A model generated the notes under the pieces. That model worked only from the letters and a program-made list of their open reading frames with translations, did no database searches and was not told the DNA's origin. A stretch of 6,297 bases of DNA, taken from contig DMFQ01000158.1 of assembly GCA_003450555.1 (NCBI GenBank), positions 1 to 6,297 of the forward strand. Direction: 5' to 3'. A program made the translations under genes and the position numbers. Position 1 is the first letter of the stretch; each line of letters begins with the position of its first letter. Source of the stretch: Ktedonobacter sp. (lineage in GTDB: Bacteria; Chloroflexota; Ktedonobacteria; Ktedonobacterales; Ktedonobacteraceae). Positions 3,806 to 6,297 of this stretch are shown here, in pieces.

Positions 3806-6297
3806 ATGACACAGGCATATTTATCATCGACCTGTGACTGCTGTGGCCTCACCATCAGGCCAGAGTCAGGAGAAGACTGCCCGCGCTGCAATTATCCGAT
3901 TAGTTACAACAAGGAAGAGCGTTTTTTGGAGTTCTCGCTGCGCGATCTTCAACGAGTTAGTGACTATGGCGGAGCAAACCTGACGGTTAGTGGCTTGATA
4001 GGACGCTATAGTAAGCGGTTGAATTACCTGCGCCAGCTTAAATTTGGTGGAGTATCTTCTTCGTTTGCCGCAATACAACCGGCTATGCCACTTGAGCAGC
4101 GCCCTCCAGTACCGCCAGTAAGACAATCCGAGATAGCACCCGTTCCTTCGCCTATACTTTGGCAGATGCCAGTTGGCAGATCGTCTACCTCCGTGTCTGG
4201 AATGAATACGGGCGTTCCTTCGGCTGAGGAAGCGCCTCAACAGTCGCCGCGCCGCGTTTTCTCATTTTCGTGGAAGTCATTCATGGTAGATCAGGCCATC
4301 ACGATCATTGGACTGCTGGGTGCATTCCTTATCTTGATGGGGGCGCTCAGTTCTGTAGTCACAATCGGCGGTAATCCGATGCTCTCCTTTCTAATTGTCT
4401 TTAGTGTCCATGCTTTTTTTGGTATTGCCGGAGTGGTGGCCTACCGGTTTGCCAATTTCCGAATGATTGCGCGTATATATAGTGGCATCTACGTGCTTCT
4501 GGTACCGCTGGTTGGCTTTACCGGTTATACTTTATTGCTGGGCAGCCAAATTCCACTTTCCGTCCCAACTGTGATTGCAATAGCAGCAACGTATGCCGCT
4601 ATTGTCTACGTTATGTTGGCGATCTACCAGGGTTTCCCCATCTTTGGATACCTGGGGAGCATGGCCTTAATCATTGCCGATCTCGCTGTTGCTGCTGATC
4701 TACGCCTCAACTACTGGTGGTGGCCAGGTATGCTGATGCTGTTGGCTTTTCTTGCACTTACCTCCATCACGCGCTCGCCTGTAACAGGGCGTGAACGCTA
4801 CTTTCCCGGCGCTTTTGAGGTACTACTTGCGCCAGTGCGTGTTTTCATGTATACCATTATCGGTGTCTGTCTTTTGAGCTCCATTGTAGTCACCGTTTTA
4901 ACCTTTTCACTCTCAAGCACCAATACATTTTCCGATGCGACATTGGGAGAAATTCGTTTCTCAATATTGAGTATGACAGTACTCCTCTCACTCTGGATGG
5001 GCGCATGGCTCTGGCTAGCAAAACGCACGCGGGAATTGCCCGTGCTAGCCTGGATGTTTCTGGCCTGTGTACTCGCTTGCTGTTATGCCTTCAACTTTTC
5101 ACAAGGTGGATATACTCTGGCCCTGACTGGCGTTGCGTTGCTTTATCACATGCTTAACCGTTTCGCTGGCAGACTGCTTCAGCCTTTTGGGAGGCTTGGC
5201 CTGTACATGGATCAGATCGCCTTGCTGCTGGTTTGTCTCGTCCCTTTCATAAGTTCATTCCTGTTAACGCAACAGCTCTTTTACACGGCATTGAACATAC
5301 CTTTAGAGATCGCTTCGCCACTGTACGTCCACGCGGATTGGGACGCCATAGTAGAGCTGATAGTCGTAGGCATTGGTTGTGTCATTATTGTGAGTATGAG
5401 CCTGTTACGCGCGAATCAACATGGAATGCTTGAGGGTACGCATACTAGTTGGCGCTGGCTCCTCTTGCCAGGTGGCTTCTTGCTCAATTGGGAATTCAGC
5501 ACTCTTGTATTGGCTCTCAATTTTGACGCTGTCTGGTACTTTACTGGCCTGACTCTCGCCATGGTGATCATAGCGGTGGTGGTACGAGGGCGCTTTGGAG
5601 CGTATTGGGCAGAGCCTGTAGATGTGATTGTCCTGGGTGATATGCTGCTGGCGCTCTGTTTGAGCTTGAACAAAGGCGCGGATCTGGTGTCTGCCCTCCT
5701 GCTTGGTTTTGCGGCTCTTGCCTATAGCGTTGTGCTCTATCAGCGTCGCCAGCACTGGCTTTTCCTGTCGTTGCTTCTTGCCATATTGGCCTTGCCCATC
5801 TTACTTTTTGCTCGTCCTTATATAGCGCTGCTAATGGGTATAGTGTTACCACTGGCGGCTGTGGTTATCAGGCGCATACTAGCGAAGAAGCAGCAGTCTG
5901 TGAGTGAAGAAATAGCAGTAAAGCCAGGACGGGAGGCGATCTGGGAATGGCCGCTCATAACAGTTGGACTGCTTTATGGGGTGGCAGCTGCACTCTTCGA
6001 TGTAACTGTTTCGCAGTATGGAAACATCCCTCAGAGTATTGTGAGTAACTGGTCAGGTGTGACATTTCCTGTTGCGCTGGAATTGGCGGCTCTGTCGCTG
6101 GCCTGGTATCTATCTGCCGTACTGGTACGGGTTAAATGGTGGTTGCTCCCGGTGATTGGCTTTGCCGCAGGCGCTGTGCTTCTTCCCAGCAACCCTTTTT
6201 GGGTGTTAGCGGGTGTGACCCTCGCGGCTGCTCTCCTTGCGTTTGGCGTTAGCCGAAGATTTGATAGAACGTGGGCCTCGCCACTCTACATAGTAAC
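3806..6297 (+). CDS. Large zinc-ribbon polytopic membrane protein, 3' end beyond the window
   Basis: The frame is open from ATG 3806 to the window edge, giving at least 830 residues. AAGGGAG at 3791-3797, 8 nt upstream, supports this start. Residues 10-28 form a zinc ribbon (C10-x2-C13 and C25-x2-C28, with an extra Cys12). A charged segment follows (about 33-80, EERFLEFSLRDLQRV), then a Pro/Ser-rich linker (about 85-150), then from about residue 164 some twenty hydrophobic helices with short loops, the first being ITIIGLLGAFLILMGALSSV. There is no signal peptide, so the zinc ribbon is expected on the cytoplasmic side. No catalytic motif is evident in the visible part. The layout resembles large zinc-ribbon membrane proteins of unknown function in Chloroflexota and Actinomycetota (the SCO7613-C-terminal-domain or DUF2157-like type is a guess from architecture). 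The frame and membrane nature are secure; function is unknown. Confidence 0.88.
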   Translation, partial: MTQAYLSSTCDCCGLTIRPESGEDCPRCNYPISYNKEERFLEFSLRDLQRVSDYGGANLTVSGLIGRYSKRLNYLRQLKFGGVSSSFAAIQPAMPLEQRPPVPPVRQSEIAPVPSPILWQMPVGRSSTSVSGMNTGVPSAEEAPQQSPRRVFSFSWKSFMVDQAITIIGLLGAFLILMGALSSVVTIGGNPMLSFLIVFSVHAFFGIAGVVAYRFANFRMIARIYSGIYVLLVPLVGFTGYTLLLGSQIPLSVPTVIAIAATYAAIVYVMLAIYQGFPIFGYLGSMALIIADLAVAADLRLNYWWWPGMLMLLAFLALTSITRSPVTGRERYFPGAFEVLLAPVRVFMYTIIGVCLLSSIVVTVLTFSLSSTNTFSDATLGEIRFSILSMTVLLSLWMGAWLWLAKRTRELPVLAWMFLACVLACCYAFNFSQGGYTLALTGVALLYHMLNRFAGRLLQPFGRLGLYMDQIALLLVCLVPFISSFLLTQQLFYTALNIPLEIASPLYVHADWDAIVELIVVGIGCVIIVSMSLLRANQHGMLEGTHTSWRWLLLPGGFLLNWEFSTLVLALNFDAVWYFTGLTLAMVIIAVVVRGRFGAYWAEPVDVIVLGDMLLALCLSLNKGADLVSALLLGFAALAYSVVLYQRRQHWLFLSLLLAILALPILLFARPYIALLMGIVLPLAAVVIRRILAKKQQSVSEEIAVKPGREAIWEWPLITVGLLYGVAAALFDVTVSQYGNIPQSIVSNWSGVTFPVALELAALSLAWYLSAVLVRVKWWLLPVIGFAAGAVLLPSNPFWVLAGVTLAAALLAFGVSRRFDRTWASPLYIV

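Noticed and set aside
3866..4240. A 124-codon minus-strand frame opposite the zinc-ribbon gene.
   Set aside because: It is antisense to a continuous frame with a good ribosome binding site and zinc-ribbon cysteines, and its translation is low-complexity Arg-rich at the start.
1..6297. CRISPR arrays, tRNA or rRNA genes, insertion sequences, phage genes.
   Set aside because: I saw no regularly spaced repeats, no transposase or integrase motifs, and no cloverleaf or rRNA-like sequence on either strand.

Overview
The window is ordinary bacterial chromosome, densely coded at mid GC. An Lgt with the GRxxNFIN signature, an acidic C-terminal tail and no His at the E. coli His103 position, together with a huge zinc-ribbon/multi-helix membrane protein, is reminiscent of Chloroflexota of the Ktedonobacteria type. 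That assignment rests on family resemblance only and is weak. UGA is used here as a normal stop (it ends lgt), so the genetic code looks standard.

Layout. (1) Bases 1-78 are the 3' end of an unrecognised plus-strand gene. (2) Bases 116-619, in the same direction and 37 bp downstream, encode an OsmC/Ohr-type peroxiredoxin-like protein. Its reading frame is interrupted by one in-frame TGA at 308-310. The TGA sits where the family's peroxidatic cysteine belongs, and a SECIS-like hairpin follows it at the expected distance. The best reading is one 167-residue selenoprotein (Sec65), not two small ORFs. (3) A 17-bp perfect inverted repeat at 696-748 separates this unit from a convergent minus-strand pair. 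(4) On the minus strand, a sulfatase/alkaline-phosphatase-superfamily hydrolase (1867-3408) and lgt (748-1839) are 27 bp apart and probably co-transcribed. (5) A divergent intergenic region of about 400 bp (3409-3805) holds candidate promoters and several dyads. (6) From 3806 to the window edge runs one long open frame encoding an N-terminal zinc ribbon, a proline-rich linker and about twenty membrane helices. It is cut by the window end.

The strongest result is the selenocysteine-containing OsmC. Four points support it: the codon position, retention of the second family cysteine (Cys133), the hairpin geometry, and the lack of a ribosome binding site for the downstream half. Lgt is a confident assignment. 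The sulfatase-like protein has Thr where true sulfatases have the formylglycine Cys or Ser, so it should not be taken as a sulfate ester hydrolase without further evidence.
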